From assembly GCA_028873795.1 (NCBI GenBank), contig JAPPNP010000088.1:1-42900 (forward strand): a stretch of 42,900 nt of DNA. The letters are read 5' to 3'. The notes below the pieces were generated by a model. That model saw nothing but the letters and a program-made list of their open reading frames with translations. It ran no database searches and was not told the origin of the DNA. Position 1 is the first letter of the stretch, and each line of letters begins with the position of its first letter. Shown piece by piece: positions 27,039-37,505 of this stretch. Position numbers and translations under genes: made by a program. The DNA comes from Chloroflexota bacterium (GTDB taxonomy: Bacteria; Chloroflexota; UBA11872).

Positions 27039-27072
27039 CAGACGGCGCGGTTTGTTGGTCGCGCGCCGTCTG
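27039..27072. repeat. 11-bp-arm inverted repeat after vapC
   Basis: CAGACGGCGCG (27039-27049) and its exact reverse complement CGCGCCGTCTG (27062-27072) enclose a 12-base loop. It lies between the end of vapC and the start of the His-rich gene, both leftward. There is no T-run, so a terminator is not proven; a folded 3' end of the vapBC transcript is possible. Confidence 0.7.
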
Positions 27073-27109
27073 GAGTCGAAGAAACGCCGAGCATGCACAA
27101 GACTCGCGG

Positions 27110-27532
27110 TCACGATGTCACGAATGGGTTCTGGATCGTCAGGTGCTCCACCTGCTGACCGTGCTGCAAGTCCTCGCTGTAGAGCCGCGTGCACCCGGCT
27201 TCCAGCGCAGCGGCGACGATCAGCGAGTCGTAGTAGCTAAAGCCGAAATGCGCGTGAACGCCCAGACCGCGCGCGTACAGCGTGCGCGTCGGGTTTACCA
27301 GCCACAGCGGCGCCAGCACGTCGTCCAGCAGCAGCCGGGCGCTCTGCGGTCTCGCCCCCAACTTGCGGGTGACCACATTCAGGGTTTCCTGGACGACCTG
27401 GAAGCTGATGCAGCCGCTGCCGTCTTCCAGGCTGCGGTGCACCAGGGACTCCGCGCGCCGTCGCTTGCGCGGATCGGTCTCGTCAAACAGGTAGATGAAG
27501 ACGTTCGTGTCGAGGAAATCCTCAACGCTCAT
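27110..27532 (-). CDS. vapC: PIN-domain toxin, VapC type
   Basis: A 140-residue PIN-domain endoribonuclease. The conserved acidic residues are in FLDTNVFIYLFD, FQVVQETLNVV and YYDSLIVAAALEAG, followed by LYSEDLQHGQ, a typical end. The target RNA cannot be deduced. The ATG lies within the last codons of the antitoxin gene (11-base overlap), the usual VapBC arrangement. Confidence 0.92.
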   Translation of the reverse strand: MSVEDFLDTNVFIYLFDETDPRKRRRAESLVHRSLEDGSGCISFQVVQETLNVVTRKLGARPQSARLLLDDVLAPLWLVNPTRTLYARGLGVHAHFGFSYYDSLIVAAALEAGCTRLYSEDLQHGQQVEHLTIQNPFVTS

Positions 27533-27746
27533 TCATCTCATCCCGCGTAAACCTGCGGCCGCCGGTCGCGATATCGCCGCGCAGCACCTGGATAGTTGCG
27601 ACGGCGTCGTCGGCCTGTTGCCGGCGCCCGGCGTAGTCCTCGAGCCACAGCCGAAACTGCGCGTTGAGAGTGGTTCGCTCGGCTGCGGCGCGACGCCGCG
27701 CCGCGGCGATCAGGGTTTCATCGGCGCTGAGGGTGATGTTCTTGAT
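27522..27746 (-). CDS. vapB: VapB-like antitoxin with apparent AUC start
   Basis: A 74-residue ribbon-helix-helix-type antitoxin, expected to neutralise the PIN toxin and repress the pair. The sequence IKNITLSADETLIAAARRRAAAERTTLNAQF...WLEDYAG matches the VapB family that normally begins MKNITLS. Here the initiator position is ATC: the frame is closed by TGA 24 bases before it, and no ATG, GTG or TTG lies between that stop and the conserved core. Either AUC initiates or the start codon has decayed by one base. The end, RRFTRDEMNER, overlaps vapC. Confidence 0.8.
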   Translation of the reverse strand: MKNITLSADETLIAAARRRAAAERTTLNAQFRLWLEDYAGRRQQADDAVATIQVLRGDIATGGRRFTRDEMNER

Positions 27747-27945
27747 GGGGAGAGCTCGACGTGCGTATCACACGAATTCAGTGTACACGAGAATCGTGCA
27801 CTACACGGCGAATCAGGCAGTCACGGCACACGGTGAAATTTGCTTCGTACTCGAAGGTAACGCCCAAACATGTATAAAAACCCCGAGCCGCCGGGCGCGA
27901 ATCGACTGCCCCGCCGGTTCGGCCGGGATTTGGTTCTGTAAACCG

Positions 27946-28818
27946 CTAAATCGTGTGCACGAACGGCACGTGCTCGGTGCCGTTGATGACGGCCAGCGCC
28001 AGGTCGCGGAAGCGGATCGTTTCCGCCGTGTTGTCGACCTGGTTGCAGTTCCAGATCGCCGTCCACACGAACTCGACGCCGAACCAGCCGCCGTAACCGA
28101 CTTCCTGCATCTTCTCGATGATGCGGCGGTAGTCGATGACGTTCTCGTCGAAGTCCACTTGCATCCGATCCGGCGCGCAGCCGCGACAGTGGAAGTGGCG
28201 CGCGTGGGGCAGCAGCGGGTCCACGCTGGTCTGCTCCATGCCCTGGTAGACGAAGTGGCAGTAGTCGAGCGTGAGCTTGAGGCCCGGCACCAGGTCCAGC
28301 ATCTCGAGGGCCAGCTCGACGGTGTTGGCGTTGGTGCCGACCGCAGGCTCCACCGAGACCGCGATGCCGTACTTGTCGCCCTGATCGACGCGCCACTTCA
28401 GCTCCTCGACGGAGTTGCGCAGCGACTCGCTGGGCGTCTCGCCCTCGAACGGCTCACCGCAGGTCGAGGAAATGCCCTTGGCCTCCAGGCGGCGCGAAAG
28501 CTCCACCACGTCGTTGAAGTACATGCGCCCGGCTTCGCGCTCGGCCGGATCGGGATTGTTCGGCACCATGCCGCCGGGTTCGGTGCTCGGGATCAGAAAC
28601 ACGTCGGCGGGCTCGAGGCTGTTTTGCTCCAGCCGCTCACGCAGGATGCCGGCCCACATGGGCACGTCGCCATGGATCACTTCGGGGCGGATGTGTGAGC
28701 GGTTGCCGAAAATCCCGAGATCGACTCCCTCGAACCCAAGGGTGGAGATTAGGGCCAGGGATTGTTCGTGGCGGAGCAGAGGCCAGGTGAAGTCGGCGCA
28801 GGCGAGCCTAATGGACAT
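27946..28818 (-). CDS. Sugar phosphate isomerase/epimerase-like TIM barrel
   Basis: A 290-residue protein of the AP-endonuclease family 2 / xylose isomerase-like barrel, a group of divalent-metal sugar isomerases and epimerases. Likely metal-site segments are VSVEPAVG, LTLDYCHFVYQG, RHFHCRG and WFGVEFVW. The start ATG is well supported by GGGAGGTGATT five bases upstream, the strongest ribosome-binding site in the window. The exact sugar is unknown; glycan-degrading neighbours (sialidase-like proteins, sulfatase) make a catabolic role reasonable. It is divergent from the ABC exporter operon. Confidence 0.85.
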   Translation of the reverse strand: MSIRLACADFTWPLLRHEQSLALISTLGFEGVDLGIFGNRSHIRPEVIHGDVPMWAGILRERLEQNSLEPADVFLIPSTEPGGMVPNNPDPAEREAGRMYFNDVVELSRRLEAKGISSTCGEPFEGETPSESLRNSVEELKWRVDQGDKYGIAVSVEPAVGTNANTVELALEMLDLVPGLKLTLDYCHFVYQGMEQTSVDPLLPHARHFHCRGCAPDRMQVDFDENVIDYRRIIEKMQEVGYGGWFGVEFVWTAIWNCNQVDNTAETIRFRDLALAVINGTEHVPFVHTI

Positions 28819-28993
28819 GGAATCACCTCCCGCGAAAGCGTCGGCCCATGGTCGCAAACTCGGCGCGAGCGCGCGCGGCCATGCCCGGTCGAGCCGACGC
28901 GAAAGCCCCGCCGTGGCCTAGACTTCGAATTGCGGTGCCGGAGCAAGGCGATGACCCTTGAGACTGAATCGCAGAGCCTCACGTCGAATCGAC

Positions 28994-30610
28994 ATGGACG
29001 GCGCCCGCCGGCTAGGCCTCGCGTTGGCAGCCCTGGTCGTCGGCGGCGCGGTCGTCCTTGCGGTCGCCGCCTGTGATCCGGTCGAGCCCGCCGCCGACGC
29101 CACGCCCACGCTCGCGCCCGATCCATCGGCCGAGCAGCGCGATCCGATGGTTGCGGTGGAGCGCGGACGTCTCGAGAACCGCCTGCGAATTCCGGGGCTG
29201 GTCGAGGCGCGGGGACAAGAGATCCTGACCTTCGAGGTGCCCGGCGTCGTGGGCGCCATTCGCGGCCAGCGTGGGGTGATGGTGCAAGCCGGCAGCGTCC
29301 TGGTGTCGCTCGACGCGGAGTCGCTGAATGCCGAGATTGGCGCCGCGCGCGAGGCTCGCGTGGCGGTCCTCGAAGAGCTTGAAGACGTCGAGACCCAGCT
29401 TGCCGCCGAACGGATTGCCGCCGAGCGCGCCGTGCTGGCAGCCGCGGCGGAGCTGGCCGAGCGCCAACGTGTGTGGGAATCGCTCACCGCGGCGCCGCCT
29501 GCCGCGGAGGTGAACGCTCGCCAAGCCCGTGTGGCTCTGCTTGCGGCGGTGGTGGACGACCGCCACGCCGCATTGACGACCGCCGAGAACTCCATCGAGG
29601 CGCTGCTGGCGATCGCGCGCGCCGAGCTTGCGTTGCGCGAAGCCGGCCTGGCCGAAGCTCAGGCCGAGCGCGACGGTTTGCCCGAAGATGCGACGGCGCG
29701 CGAGCGCGCCAGAGCCGACGCAAACCTTGCCGCCGCCAAGCTCGCGGTGGCCCAGGCGCGCACCCTCGAGCAGCAGACCGCAGGCCCCAGCGGACCGCCC
29801 CACCTGCGCGGGGCGCGGCGCGATCTCGCCGCCGCCGAGGCGGACTTGCTGGCGGCCCAGGCCGAGCTCGAGCGACTTCTGGCAGGCGCTTCAGGCGTCG
29901 ACGTGGCCGCGGCCGATGCGGCCCTCGCCTCGGCGCAATTCGAATACGACCTGGCCGCCGCGGCGCTGGCCGCCCTCGATTCCGGCACCTCACCGCTGGC
30001 CGCGGATGCCGAGCGACTACGCGCGGAGGCGGAGCGCCTGGAGGAGCGAGTCGCCATGCTCGAGAGCCGCTCGACGCAGCTCGACATTGCGGCGCCGTAT
30101 GACGCCATCATTTCGCGCGTGCTGACCGTGCGCGGGCGCGACATTGCGCCCGGCGACCCGGCCATCGAGCTGGCGCGGGCCACCGACCTGGTCTTCGAGG
30201 CCGTGTCCACCCCGGCGCAGGCGGCCAACCTGCGCATCGACCAGAGGGTCCAGGTCACGCTGCGCGAGTTTGCCGAGACGCCCTTCGAGGGAACCGTGGT
30301 CACGCTGCCGCTCGACACGGGCGACCCTTCGGACAAGCCCTTCATCCAGCTTGCGGTCGACTGGGGCGACCAGCCGGTAACCATCGGCCTGCAGGGCGTC
30401 ATCAGCGTCCTGCTCGGGGCGTCGGACGGGGTGCTCAAGGTGCCGGCGTCCGCCGTGTGGACGGTCAACGGCCGCTCGTTCGTCGAGACGCTGATCGACG
30501 GCCGCCGCCGGACGCTTCCCGTGACCCTGGGCATGGAGACTGACGACGAGGTCGAGATCGTCCACGGCCTGACCGAGGGCGACATGATCTTCGCCACCGT
30601 TCGCTCGTGA
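28994..30610 (+). CDS. MacA/HlyD-like adaptor lipoprotein
   Basis: A periplasmic-adaptor-like subunit of an ABC exporter, 538 residues. A signal peptide with a VAAC lipobox puts the lipidated Cys at about residue 27, so it is probably anchored to the outer face of the membrane. A lipoyl half-motif (LTFEVPGVVGAIRGQRGVMVQAGSVLVSLD) precedes a very long Ala/Glu-rich coiled coil (about residues 105-370), then the second half (LDIAAPYDAIISRVLTVRGRDIAPGD) and beta-barrel domains. I prefer the ATG at 28994 to an upstream TTG because it begins the signal peptide. The stop overlaps the permease GTG. Confidence 0.88.
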   Translation: MDGARRLGLALAALVVGGAVVLAVAACDPVEPAADATPTLAPDPSAEQRDPMVAVERGRLENRLRIPGLVEARGQEILTFEVPGVVGAIRGQRGVMVQAGSVLVSLDAESLNAEIGAAREARVAVLEELEDVETQLAAERIAAERAVLAAAAELAERQRVWESLTAAPPAAEVNARQARVALLAAVVDDRHAALTTAENSIEALLAIARAELALREAGLAEAQAERDGLPEDATARERARADANLAAAKLAVAQARTLEQQTAGPSGPPHLRGARRDLAAAEADLLAAQAELERLLAGASGVDVAAADAALASAQFEYDLAAAALAALDSGTSPLAADAERLRAEAERLEERVAMLESRSTQLDIAAPYDAIISRVLTVRGRDIAPGDPAIELARATDLVFEAVSTPAQAANLRIDQRVQVTLREFAETPFEGTVVTLPLDTGDPSDKPFIQLAVDWGDQPVTIGLQGVISVLLGASDGVLKVPASAVWTVNGRSFVETLIDGRRRTLPVTLGMETDDEVEIVHGLTEGDMIFATVRS

Positions 30611-33503
30611 TCCTCGCGGGCGTCGGCGCGGCCGGGCGCACGGTGCTCGCGTTGCTGGGGTTCGCCGCCCGGCGGCTCCGCAGCAATCCCATTCACGCGT
30701 TGACCACGCTGCTGGGACTCTCGCTCACGGTGGGCGTGATCACCGCCGTGCCGCTCTATGCGGAGGGCATGAGCACTCGCCTGCTGCGGGAGCACCTGCG
30801 CGCCTCGCCCGGACCGCTCGATTTGGGGGTGGTGATCGAGCACGGTGAAGCGCAGCTGCCGGACGATCCCCCCACGTCGCCTGCCGCGTATCGGCGAGCC
30901 GACCGGATCTTTGGCGAGGCCGTCGCCACCCATCTCGGCGTGCCTGCGGAAGCCATCGTGCGGTTGGTGCGATCCGACAATCGGCATCTGCTCTTCACGT
31001 CCGACGACCCGGACGCGCCCCTGCGCGAGGGCGTTCCGTGGGGCGGGCTGGCCGCGATCACCGGGCTGGACGAGAACGTCGAGATGCTGGAAGGGCGGGC
31101 AGCCGCCGATGAGGTCTACGCGCTGCGAATGCCGTCCGGCGCGCTGGCGCCGCTGGTGGAGGCGGTTGCGGCGACGGACATGCTCGACGCCGCCGGCCTG
31201 GTGGTCGGGGACCAGGTGCAACTGCGCTTCGGCGACCCGCGGGCGCTTGACACGCCGCAGGCGGTCGTCGCCGTGGACATCGTGGGTCGCTTCGCTCCTA
31301 TCGAGACACGTCGGGCGTACTGGCCCGAGGATGTCGACGAGCTGACGAAAAACACGCTGTTCACGCCGCCGGCCGCGTTTGTCGACAGCCTGCTGGCGCG
31401 CTATCCCGACGTTTGGCATCCGCGCCTCCTGGATCGCGCGGTGTGGTTCGCGCCGCTGGACGATGCCGCGCTGCAGGCGTCGTCCGCCGGGCGGACGAAC
31501 GAGGGCATCTTCGCCGTGCGCATCATTGCGGAGCGGGTGCTGCCGTTCATGAGCGTCAGGACTCGCCTGGAGCGCGATCTGGAACAGTTCGAGAGCCGTC
31601 TGGCGGTGCTCACCGTGGCCCTGTTGGCGCTCAGCGTGCCGATCGTGGTGATGGTGCTGGGCTTCATGCGGCTCTCGGTGTCGCTGGCCATCGAACGTCA
31701 GCGGCAAGAGGTGGCGTTGCTGCGCAGCCGCGGGGTGGGCGTGGCGCAGCTGGTCGGCGTATACCTCGTCGAAGGGCTGCTGATCGGGGCGCCGGCGCTG
31801 GCGGTCGGATTGGCGCTGGGCTTGGGCTTCGCGCAGGCCATCGGACAGACGGCGAGCTTTCTAGCCTTCGACGCGCGTGCGCCGCTGGACATTGCGCTGA
31901 CGGGCGGCCAGGTGGCCGTGGGCGCGGCGGCCATCGCGGTCAGTCTGCTGGCGATGCTGGGTCCGGTCGTTGGCGCCGCCAGGCTGAGCATTGTGGGCGC
32001 CAAGCAGCAGGCCTCGCGCAGCCTGGATCGCCCGCTCTACCAGCGGCGGCTGCTGGATGTGCTGCTGCTGGCGGCGGCGGTTGCCGGTTTTTTCCTGCTG
32101 CAGAGCGTCGACGCGCTGCCCGGCGAGACCGAGGACGACCTGCTGCTGGCCGACACGCTGCTGGTGCTGGCGCCGATTCTGTTCATCTTCGCCGTCTCGG
32201 TCTTCGCCCTCCGCGCCTTTCCCTATGCGGTGCGAATGCTCGCCGCGCTCACCGCGCGGGTGTCCGGCGTGAGCGCGTTCGTGGCGCTGCGGCAGATCGG
32301 CCGCAGCCCGGCGCACTACACCAGCCTGGTGTTGCTGCTCTCGCTCACGTTCGCCCTCGGGGCCTTCAGCGCGTCCTTTGCGTCGACGATCGATCGCAAC
32401 ATCATCGACCGCGTGTATTTCGCCACCGGCGCCGACGCTCAGATCTTCGAGAGTGGGCACTTCGACGCCGACGCCCGGTCTTGGTACATCGCGCCGGTGG
32501 ACCGCCACTTGGACGTGGTGGACGACGATGGCCGGCAGGTGGTCACGGAAGCGGCGCGCCACTGGGTCAAGACCGCGCTCCTGCACATCGACACGCCGTC
32601 GGTGAATGCCCTGCGCGAGGTTCGCCTGCACGCGGTCGATCCCATCCCCTTCGCCCGCACCATTGCCTGGCGCGATGACTACGCGACCACATCGCTGAAC
32701 GCCCTGGCCAATGCGCTGGCGGCGGATGACCGCGGCGTGATCCTCGAGCGCGAGCCCTTTCACGAAGCCATGGGCGTGCAGATTGGCGACCACGTGACGA
32801 TGGAGATCAATCGAGTGGTCGTGCCGTTCGTGGTGGTGGGCTGGATGGACGCCCTGCCGTCGCAGGAGGTTGGCGCGGGATCGTTCGCGGTCGCCAATCT
32901 CACGTATATCAACCGCGTCATCGGCCGCTCGCCGTGGAACACTCTGGTGCGGCTGCTGCCGGACGCACCGGCCCGGGAGCTGATCCAGCCGCTGAAGGAC
33001 CTCGACATCCAGGCGCTGCGCACCGTCGACGCCAGGTCCGAGATCGTAGACGCGCGCCGCGACGCCGTGCTGGTCGGCACGTTCGGTTTGCTGACGCTAG
33101 CGTTCATCGTGGCCGCCGGTCTGACCCTCAGCGGATTCGGCATGCACGCGGTCTTGTCGTTTCGTCGACGCGTCCAGGAGTTTGGGATCCTGCGGGCCAT
33201 GGGGATCTCGACGCGGCAGATGGGCGCCATCGTGGCGTTGGAGCAGGGGTTCCTGGTGCTGCTCGGCACGGCGGTCGGGACAGTCATCGGCATGGTGACG
33301 GCAGCGCTGTTCGTGCCATTCCTCGAGTTGAGCGCCGGCGAACGCGACGCGTTTCCGCCCTTCATCGTCGACACGGCCTGGGACGACATTGGCAAGATCT
33401 ACGTCGTGTTCGGCGTGCTGATCGCGGCGGCGTTGCCCCTCTCAATCCGCCTGCTGCGGCGCGTCCGGACGCACGAAGCCATCAAATTCGGCGAGGAGAC
33501 GGG

Positions 33504-33507
<4 letters not shown>
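30607..33507 (+). CDS. ABC permease with two FtsX domains
   Basis: A 966-residue membrane protein of the MacB/FtsX-type ABC exporter family. One span at the N-terminus (LTTLLGLSLTVGVITAVPLY) is followed by a large outside domain, FtsX domain 1 (about 325-470, with coupling motif QEVALLRSRG), two more spans, a second outside domain, and FtsX domain 2 (about 820-960, with QEFGILRAMG). The duplicated layout is like LolC/E halves fused. The start is GTG in a GTGA overlap with the adaptor; the stop overlaps the first ATPase ATG. Substrate unknown; lipid or peptide export is the usual job. Confidence 0.9.
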
Positions 33508-34409
<902 letters not shown>

Positions 34410-34413
34410 CCCC

Positions 34414-34503
34414 GGTAGCCCACGCTGCCCCTCCAGTGGCCCACGCTGCGCGTCCGGTGGCCCACGCTGCGCGTCCGGTGGCCCACGCTGCGTGCAGCGT
34501 GGG
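34414..34503. repeat. 21-bp tandem array ending in a hairpin
   Basis: Three 21-bp units begin at 34414, 34435 and 34456, each like GGTGGCCCACGCTGCGCGTCC. A fourth, at 34477, runs into the perfect hairpin CCCACGCTGC-GT-GCAGCGTGGG (34482-34503). It is the longest member of the GTGGCCCA family. It occupies the 130 bases between the two ATPase genes. The array is too short and its units touch, so it is not a CRISPR. Confidence 0.88.
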
Positions 34504-34539
34504 ATTCCCAATGCTCTCCAAAGTGATCGTCGAGCCATC

Positions 34540-35319
34540 ATGACCGCGTCTCCGTCGTCGGCAGTCGTGCGCCTGCTCGACGTATCGCGCCGCTACGGGG
34601 AGGGCTCCGCCGCGGTGACGGCCGTCGCCGGAGCGACCTGGGATATCGGGCGCGGCGGGCTCTACGCGCTGCGCGGACGGTCCGGCTCGGGCAAGACGAC
34701 CCTGCTCAACCTGATCGGCGGGCTGGACGTGCCGACCGAGGGGTGCGTGGTCTTCGACGGCGACGACCTCGGAGCGCTGAGCGAGGACGAGCTGGCCGCC
34801 GTGCGCCGGCGCAGCCTCGGCTTCGTGTTTCAGACTTTCGCGCTGCTTCCGGTGCTTTCGGCGCGGGAGAACGTGGAGCTGGCCCTGCGCGTGGCCGGCG
34901 CTCCGTCGGCAACCTGGCGAGAGCGCACGCTCGACGTGCTGCGGCTGGTGGGCCTGGAGTCGCGTGTCGATCACCGCCCGTTTGAGTTGAGCGGGGGCGA
35001 ACAGCAGCGCGTGGCCATCGCCCGCGCCATCGCCAATCGACCCGACGTGCTGCTGGCCGACGAGCCCACCGGCGAGCTGGACAGCAACACGGGCCTGGAG
35101 ATCATGCTGCTGTTTCGCCACATCGTGGCTGAAGAAGGCGTGACCGCCGTGGTGGCCACGCACGACCCCGCCCTGAGCCAGATCGCCGATCAAACGGTGG
35201 TCATGCGCGACGGGCATCTTGCCGAAGCCGAGGGGCCGCTGGACTTCGACCTGCCAGACCTGATCCAGCACGTGGAGATCGTGGATCCGGCGACGGTGCG
35301 TCCGGCGTCCGATCACTAG
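34540..35319 (+). CDS. Second ABC ATPase of the exporter
   Basis: A LolD/MacB-type ATPase of 259 residues. Walker A GRSGSGKTT (46-54), Q-loop in GFVFQTFALLPVLSARENVELAL, signature [17 protein letters not shown], Walker B LLADEPT and ATHD are intact. It is clearly different from the first ATPase and lacks the AbrB-like tail. The start is ATG; upstream in-frame codons are repeat sequence. It is likely to pair with the first ATPase on the two FtsX halves, or to replace it under other conditions. The tandem array upstream may affect its expression. Confidence 0.9.
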   Translation: MTASPSSAVVRLLDVSRRYGEGSAAVTAVAGATWDIGRGGLYALRGRSGSGKTTLLNLIGGLDVPTEGCVVFDGDDLGALSEDELAAVRRRSLGFVFQTFALLPVLSARENVELALRVAGAPSATWRERTLDVLRLVGLESRVDHRPFELSGGEQQRVAIARAIANRPDVLLADEPTGELDSNTGLEIMLLFRHIVAEEGVTAVVATHDPALSQIADQTVVMRDGHLAEAEGPLDFDLPDLIQHVEIVDPATVRPASDH

Positions 35320-35455
35320 ATCGCCGTCGCAGTCGAGCAGTACAAGAGGCGGCAGGGGAGTTGAGATACAGTGCACAAACCGGCGCACTACGGAGGTGTC
35401 GGAGCTAAAGGTCTCCAGTCATTGGATGCACGACTAAGCGAGGATTCAACAGGTA

Positions 35456-35803
35456 ATGTTCGATAGCACAGGAACTGAGTTTACAGCCGTCGGCATACTG
35501 TTGGCAGCTGTCGTCATTATATGTGGTTCTTTTCTTTATCTTTCCCCGTCCATAGTCGCTCACCTCAAAGAGCATGAGCGGACGGCGTTTATTTTCTTTG
35601 TAAATCTTGTTGCTGGATGGACTGTTATTGGCTGGATTGTCCTTTGGATATGGATGCTTCGGACGGTGCCGAAGACAACCGAATCCGGGAGACGAAGTCT
35701 CCAGCCAGCGGTGCGGACGCTGCCCGGCTCGCCGCCTCCGACCGAGCGGAATTCCGCCCGCGGCGAGAGCCGTGAGGGAGCCGACTCCAAGCGAAGCACC
35801 TGA
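35456..35803 (+). CDS. Superinfection immunity-like membrane protein
   Basis: A 115-residue protein. The first 70 residues hold two spans, about 12-31 (VGILLAAVVIICGSFLYLSP) and 45-67, around SIVAHLKEHERTAFIFFVNLVAGWTVIGW, which matches the superinfection immunity family (T4 Imm-like: an N-rich ...NLxxGWTxIGW motif). The coding sequence to about 35665 is AT-rich, unlike all neighbours, and then switches to high GC; the remaining 45 residues are Arg/Ser/Pro-rich and probably not part of the domain. This suggests recent transfer. Function in phage or plasmid exclusion is by family only. Confidence 0.75.
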   Translation: MFDSTGTEFTAVGILLAAVVIICGSFLYLSPSIVAHLKEHERTAFIFFVNLVAGWTVIGWIVLWIWMLRTVPKTTESGRRSLQPAVRTLPGSPPPTERNSARGESREGADSKRST

Positions 35804-35861
35804 TGCCGTCCGACCCCGACCGGATGGCCGGCGCTGGTGCGCGCGTGGGAGGAGAACGATC

Positions 35862-37505
35862 ATGCAACCAGACCTGATCGCACTGCCGCCGGACGTCGAG
35901 CGGCCCATGGTGGTTCGTCGCCGCGACGGTCGGCTTGACGGCTTCTTTCTCAAAGACGCGGACATTCCGACTCCGCGCGTCGCGCGCATTGCCTCGCGGG
36001 ACGACGGGCACTCCTGGGACGAAGCGCCCGACGTGCTGACGCTGCCCGACACGGGCGGGCTGTGGGGCGGACTGGAAGTGCTGGCGGACGCCGACGACGA
36101 GGTGCATTGCTTCTTCATGCACGACCGGGGCTCCGGCGTCTTCGGCGCGCCGCTGGCGGGCGAGGGCGTGGCCCACGAGGGCCCCTACCACGGCAAGTTC
36201 CTCGACATCTGGCATCTCGGGTCACGCGATGGCGGCACGGCCTGGACCGAGCCCAAGCGGATTTGGGAGGGCTTCACCGGCGCGTTGAACAGCGTGATCC
36301 AGCTCCGCAATGGCCGCATCGTGCTGCCCTTCGCCTCGGCGACGGGTCAGACGTGGGCCCACCGTGTCGATACGGGACTCGACGCCTTCAGCTTCGCCGG
36401 CGCCTTCTACTCGACGATGGTCTACTCCGACGACGCGGGCGCAACCTGGCGCCAGGGCACGCGCGACATCAAGGCGTGGGCGCCGATTCCGGCCTACGGC
36501 GCCGACGAGCCGGTGATCATCCAGAAGCTCGACGGGCGCGTCTGGATGCTGCTGCGCACGCAGACCGGGCGGCTCTACGAGTCGTTCTCCGACGACGGCG
36601 CCGAGTGGGCGGTCGCGCGACCGACGCCGCTTGTCTCGTCCGACTCGCCGGTGGGCCTGGTGCGCCTCAGCGACGACCGCCTGGTGCTGATCTGGAACTG
36701 CTGCCAGCGGTTCCCCTACGCCTACGGCGGCCGCCACGTGCTGCACGCGGCCATCTCGGAGGACGACGGCCTGACCTGGCGCGGCCGGCGCGAGGTGCTG
36801 CGCGATCCGCGACGCCACGATCCGCCGCCCACCAAGGGTGACTTCGGCACGGCCTATCCCTTCCCCGTTGTCACGAGCGACGACGCGGTGATCATCGTGT
36901 CCGGGCAGGGCGAGGGTCGCGTGCTGATGGTGCGGCTGGACCCGGCTTGGCTCTACGAGACCCAGCAGGCGAGCGACTTCGCCGACGGACACGAGGACTG
37001 GTCGATCTTCGGCACGGCCGGCGTCCAACGGCAGCCGCATCCGGACCGCGCCGTCGCCTTCGCGCTGCGCCTCACCAAGCAGGCGCCCGGCCGCACGGCG
37101 GGGGCGGTGTGGAACTTCCCCGCCGGACGACGCGGGCGGGTGCAAGTGCGGCTGCGCCTCGAACCGGGCGCCGGTCCGTTTCGGCTGAGCCTGACGGACC
37201 ACTTCTCGACGCCCTTCGATCCCCAGGACCAGTTCCACAACACCTTCAACGTTCCGGTCGCGGCGGACGGCGAGATCGGCGGCGAGCCGGCGCTCGAGGC
37301 CGGGCGCTGGCAAACAGTCGAGCTCGCCTGGGACACGCACGAGGACCGCGCTTGCCGCGTTTCGGTCGACGGGCGGCAAGTGACCACGGTTCCTCAATTG
37401 CACGAGACGCTCGGAGTCAACTACCTGCGCGTCGCCGTCCTGTCAGAGCCCCACGACCACGCCGGTCTGTGGATCGAGTCGGCGACGGCCGACGTGGAGC
37501 CCTGA
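35862..37505 (+). CDS. Sialidase-superfamily BNR-repeat protein with C-terminal domain
   Basis: A 547-residue protein. The first ~370 residues form a sialidase-type propeller with Asp-box motifs SRDDGHSW (45-52), SDDAGATW, SDDGAEW (degenerate) and SEDDGLTW. The last ~150 residues are a separate beta-rich domain (VWNFPAGRRGRVQVRLRLEPG, FRLSLTDHF, AGRWQTVELAWD, RVSVDGRQV), of the laminin-G/concanavalin type often used to bind glycans. No signal peptide is visible. ATG is preceded by GGGAGGAG, a strong ribosome-binding site. It follows the immunity-like gene without sharing its base composition. Confidence 0.85.
   Translation: MQPDLIALPPDVERPMVVRRRDGRLDGFFLKDADIPTPRVARIASRDDGHSWDEAPDVLTLPDTGGLWGGLEVLADADDEVHCFFMHDRGSGVFGAPLAGEGVAHEGPYHGKFLDIWHLGSRDGGTAWTEPKRIWEGFTGALNSVIQLRNGRIVLPFASATGQTWAHRVDTGLDAFSFAGAFYSTMVYSDDAGATWRQGTRDIKAWAPIPAYGADEPVIIQKLDGRVWMLLRTQTGRLYESFSDDGAEWAVARPTPLVSSDSPVGLVRLSDDRLVLIWNCCQRFPYAYGGRHVLHAAISEDDGLTWRGRREVLRDPRRHDPPPTKGDFGTAYPFPVVTSDDAVIIVSGQGEGRVLMVRLDPAWLYETQQASDFADGHEDWSIFGTAGVQRQPHPDRAVAFALRLTKQAPGRTAGAVWNFPAGRRGRVQVRLRLEPGAGPFRLSLTDHFSTPFDPQDQFHNTFNVPVAADGEIGGEPALEAGRWQTVELAWDTHEDRACRVSVDGRQVTTVPQLHETLGVNYLRVAVLSEPHDHAGLWIESATADVEP

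Noticed and set aside
29659-31707. Long leftward open frame of 682 codons opposite the adaptor and permease genes
   Set aside because: Shadow of genes with clear domains on the other strand; no recognisable motif.
34414-34503. Possible CRISPR array
   Set aside because: Units are 21 bp and directly adjacent with no unique spacers; it is a tandem expansion of a palindromic repeat.
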